From assembly GCA_018389105.1 (NCBI GenBank), contig JACATO010001127.1:434001-498000 (forward strand): DNA of 64,000 bases. Direction: 5' to 3'. Below the pieces are notes generated by a model. It ran no database searches and was not told where the DNA came from. It saw nothing but the letters and a program-made list of their open reading frames with translations. Made by a program: the position numbers and the translations under genes. Position 1 is the first letter of the stretch; each line of letters starts with the position of its first letter. The stretch comes from Nautilus pompilius. Its lineage: Eukaryota; Mollusca; Cephalopoda; Nautilida; Nautilidae. This document shows, one piece after another, positions 62,701 to 64,000 of the stretch.

Positions 62701-63814
62701 CAAACTGGTTTTCTGCAATGTGATCTGTTTGCCTCCTTGCCCCTCTTGCACAAAGGACTTTAAACTAAAACTGTGGGAAAGCTACTGAAGGCTCACCACA
62801 GGCAGCAGTCCTACAGCAAGGTTTCTGACCAGTCGCCAGTCAGCAATAAACTGCACAGAAGCCATCAGTGCATGCAAATGTTCACAGCTGACATTAAAGG
62901 AAGTACAGTTTATTCCATAAAATCCAGCACCTAAGAATGAATTTAACTGAGTTAAACTTTTAAACAAATTTATTTTGGATGTACCATCTCAAAGGTATGG
63001 TTATCCTTTTACCTTGATGACATCCAATTTGTTTCGCTCAAACCTGTCATCCCATTTTTCGAGGTCTATTGGTTTTGTGGAACCTTGGCACCAAACACAG
63101 TTATGGTGATTTTTGAGTCAGTGCCTGCCTCGTGCACATCTCCTGTGTATACCTTCATCTCATACGGGACCACTAAAATAACAAGCAAAAAGGCTTCCCA
63201 GTCAGTACATATCTACTGGATAAAGTAAAGATAACACCTACCAGTGTTCTGTCTCAGCTAAAATAGTTTAATAAAAGTTATTAAAATATTTAGATGTTTA
63301 TTCGAGATTTTATTTTAAAAATAAAGATTTGCCGCTCTTTTTCGGATCATCTAAGTTTGTTAAATCCATAACAAGAAATGTTATGATATTAGCCATTACT
63401 GTTGCACAGAACCAAGAGTTCTAATGCTGTCATATTCTCTCTGGTCTTAACTAGATGTTGCTTTGATTTGTCCAACACACTTTTGTGGAAGGATGTAACA
63501 GGAATTAATTTAGCGTAATGAGGTATCACAAAAATAAACTTAGTTGAGGAAGGGAAATGTTTACAAAACCCAACTCTACCCACAGTTAACGTCTATGATG
63601 TAACATGTATTAAGGTGAACTCACAGGGCTTATATGACAGAGTGGAACTCTCCCCATCCTCTACAAAAAATGTCCTCGAAGTTTTACCATCATCCTTGTC
63701 CACAGCGAGCCATTTATTACACAGGAAGTAGTAGTGTTTCCCTTTAGTTGGCAAGTCAATCTCCAGACTTTTCACAAACCAGCCAGATCCAGGAACCTTG
63801 CCATCATGTCCTAG
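47590..63814 (-). CDS. LOXHD1: LOXHD1-like multi-PLAT-domain protein, C-terminal part (partial gene)
   Basis: Twelve minus-strand exons (63814-63625, 63172-63013, 61782-61696, 60157-60025, 57989-57759, 56990-56808, 55704-55566, 53242-53152, 49152-49097, 48750-48638, 48314-48123, 47771-47590) encode about 585 C-terminal residues. They form four full PLAT/LH2 beta-sandwich repeats and half of a fifth; the gene continues right. Each repeat shows Y-V-TGD/AGT-ANV, a central (K/R)NxLD(I/V/T)(F/I)K or equivalent, and W-F followed 20 residues later by C or G and then N/Q-x-W. LOXHD1 is a tandem-PLAT protein of hair-cell stereocilia; PLAT domains bind membranes and protein partners. Every junction keeps phase except that the 63 kb exon lacks one base. 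Orthology versus another multi-PLAT paralogue is unresolved. Exon length sums to a whole number of codons once the missing base is counted. Confidence 0.88.
48123..48314 (-). CDS. LOXHD1: LOXHD1-like exon, first half of last PLAT
   Basis: Encodes [54 protein letters not shown]. Donor TTG|GTAAGA, phase 1. Confidence 0.95.
48638..48750 (-). CDS. LOXHD1: LOXHD1-like exon, end of fourth PLAT
   Basis: Encodes [20 protein letters not shown] and [16 protein letters not shown], phase 1 out at A|GTGAGT. Confidence 0.88.
49097..49152 (-). CDS. LOXHD1: LOXHD1-like 56-nt exon
   Basis: Acceptor TTTACAG, donor TT|GTGTAG. Encodes [18 protein letters not shown] plus two bases. The W here to the Cys of the next exon is 20 residues, the same as in the neighbouring repeats, and its phase bridges two otherwise incompatible exons. 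The residues after W-F (KLPL for the usual LDKV) are atypical. Confidence 0.65.
50590..52150 (+). pseudogene. degenerate hAT (ZBED-like) transposase
   Basis: Blocks on the plus strand in different frames follow hAT order. A BED-type zinc finger remnant comes first ([20 protein letters not shown] with QQHFE). [19 protein letters not shown] and [14 protein letters not shown] follow, then [20 protein letters not shown], equivalent to the hAT TxDGW block with its Asp. Last is [16 protein letters not shown], equivalent to the C..H.LqLavkD block. Multiple stops and frameshifts make it dead. The C-terminal dimerisation region and termini were not identified, so the ends are approximate. It lies antisense in a LOXHD1-like intron. 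Confidence 0.68.
52648..52670. repeat. poly(A) run of 23
   Basis: Uninterrupted A homopolymer in a LOXHD1-like intron; possibly a retroposon tail, but no source sequence is recognisable. Confidence 0.7.
53152..53242 (-). CDS. LOXHD1: LOXHD1-like exon
   Basis: The first base completes the arginine codon, then [20 protein letters not shown] and [10 protein letters not shown] follow, phase 0. This is the expected continuation of the FQRG(Q/E)TD motif. Confidence 0.88.
54252..54673. mobile_element. hAT-type MITE with 8-bp target duplication
   Basis: Termini CAGGGGCGTAGCTA and TAGCTACGCCCCTG are exact inverted repeats. A GC-rich subterminal palindrome (CCGCCCCGGGCGGC) occurs at both ends, and the interior is AT-rich with no ORF. 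The flanks 54244-54251 and 54674-54681 are identical, GGTGGGTG, the 8-bp duplication expected of hAT transposases. Confidence 0.93.
55566..55704 (-). CDS. LOXHD1: LOXHD1-like exon, start of fourth PLAT
   Basis: Encodes [38 protein letters not shown] and SRIFQ, phase 2 out at donor AAAG|GTGAGT. It belongs to the TSRE...FQRG subtype of PLAT repeats. Confidence 0.9.
56808..56990 (-). CDS. LOXHD1: LOXHD1-like exon, second half of third PLAT
   Basis: Encodes [20 protein letters not shown] and [14 protein letters not shown], then a basic linker [12 protein letters not shown]. Donor ACCG|GTAAGG, phase 1. Confidence 0.92.
57759..57989 (-). CDS. LOXHD1: LOXHD1-like exon, first half of third PLAT
   Basis: Encodes [52 protein letters not shown] and [12 protein letters not shown]. 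Phase 1 in and out. Confidence 0.94.
58373..58445 (+). repeat. possible tRNA-derived SINE head
   Basis: GGGCAGTGGATCAG resembles a degenerate pol III A box and AAGTTCAATCCTC, about 40 bases on, a B box, with tRNA-like spacing. No tail or direct repeats were identified. Confidence 0.35.
60025..60157 (-). CDS. LOXHD1: LOXHD1-like exon
   Basis: 44 codons plus one base: [20 protein letters not shown] then [17 protein letters not shown]. It closes the second PLAT repeat. Donor GTGTGT. Confidence 0.9.
61696..61782 (-). CDS. LOXHD1: LOXHD1-like exon
   Basis: 29 codons in phase 0, with [20 protein letters not shown], the PLAT strand leading to the conserved W-F. Confidence 0.92.
63013..63172 (-). 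CDS. LOXHD1: LOXHD1-like exon with a one-base frameshift
   Basis: Begins [20 protein letters not shown] and continues to FGAK, where the frame breaks near 63083. After a one-base shift it resumes with [20 protein letters not shown]. The 160-nt length is one short of the 161 needed to meet the next phase-0 exon. A CC that should be CCC is the simplest cause, by assembly error or true mutation. Confidence 0.85.
63625..63814 (-). CDS. LOXHD1: LOXHD1-like exon, second half of a PLAT repeat
   Basis: Acceptor TTTTGTAACAG, donor CCT|GTGAGT. Encodes [34 protein letters not shown] and a linker, phase 1 out. The first half of this repeat is off the window. Confidence 0.9.
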
Positions 63815-63930
63815 CTGTTACAAAAAAGCCTCCAAAAATTCACACAAATAACCATCCAGTGTTAGCTCTGAGAGTTACTGAGATAGTTGATTTCAAACCC
63901 ATCTGAATGCACTGGGTGGGTGTAGGCGTG

Positions 63931-63985
63931 GGAGAGAAAGAGAAAGAGAAAGAGAGAGAGAGAGAGAGAGGGAGGGGAGGAGAGA
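63931..63985. repeat. (GA)n / (GAAA)n microsatellite at window edge
   Basis: A purine tract of GA and GAAAGA units just upstream of the rightmost LOXHD1-like exon in gene orientation. Confidence 0.9.
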
Positions 63986-64000
63986 CTGACGACTGACTGA

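Noticed and set aside
1..64000. CRISPR arrays, operons, rRNA genes, riboswitches
   Set aside because: None seen; the window is intron-rich eukaryotic nuclear DNA.

Overview
This is animal nuclear DNA: AT-rich, with spliceosomal introns (GT-AG, up to about 10 kb), one CpG-rich promoter and many decayed DNA transposons. A thiamine-diphosphate phosphonopyruvate decarboxylase gene, next to invertebrate-type CAPRIN and LOXHD1 genes, suggests a lophotrochozoan, probably a mollusc. Molluscs are known for C-P bonded phosphonolipids. The assignment is inference; no taxonomic search was possible.

Layout. (1) 1-6,185, + strand: the last four coding exons (278-2,972) and a long 3' UTR of the decarboxylase gene, whose 5' half lies off the left edge. 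(2) 6,186-8,400: AT-rich intergenic DNA with a GC-containing hairpin at 7,956-8,022. (3) 8,400-9,600: CpG-rich promoter and first exon of CAPRIN, with a consensus CRE at 8,540. (4) 8,860-46,261, + strand: the CAPRIN1-type RNA-granule protein. Eleven constitutive coding exons join in frame to 658 codons, plus one candidate cassette exon. Its introns hold a perfect 31-bp inverted repeat (12,079-12,184), a relic of an invertebrate repeat ORF (15.0-15.7 kb), a pogo/Tigger transposase relic (23.8-24.6 kb) and Tigger-like non-autonomous elements (13.43 kb, 26.3-26.9 kb). (5) 46,973-64,000, - strand: the 3' end of a multi-PLAT-domain gene of the LOXHD1 type, tail-to-tail with CAPRIN. Twelve exons encode the last four and a half PLAT repeats, about 585 residues, and the gene continues off the right edge. 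One exon carries an apparent one-base deletion. Its introns hold a hAT transposase relic (50.6-52.15 kb) and a 422-bp hAT-type MITE with a perfect 8-bp target duplication (54,252-54,673).

The three genes have unrelated roles: phosphonate metabolism, RNA granules and translation control, and membrane-cytoskeleton PLAT scaffolding. Nothing suggests an operon. Exon boundaries were set by eye from splice consensus, reading phase and family similarity; all junctions described keep phase except the deletion noted.
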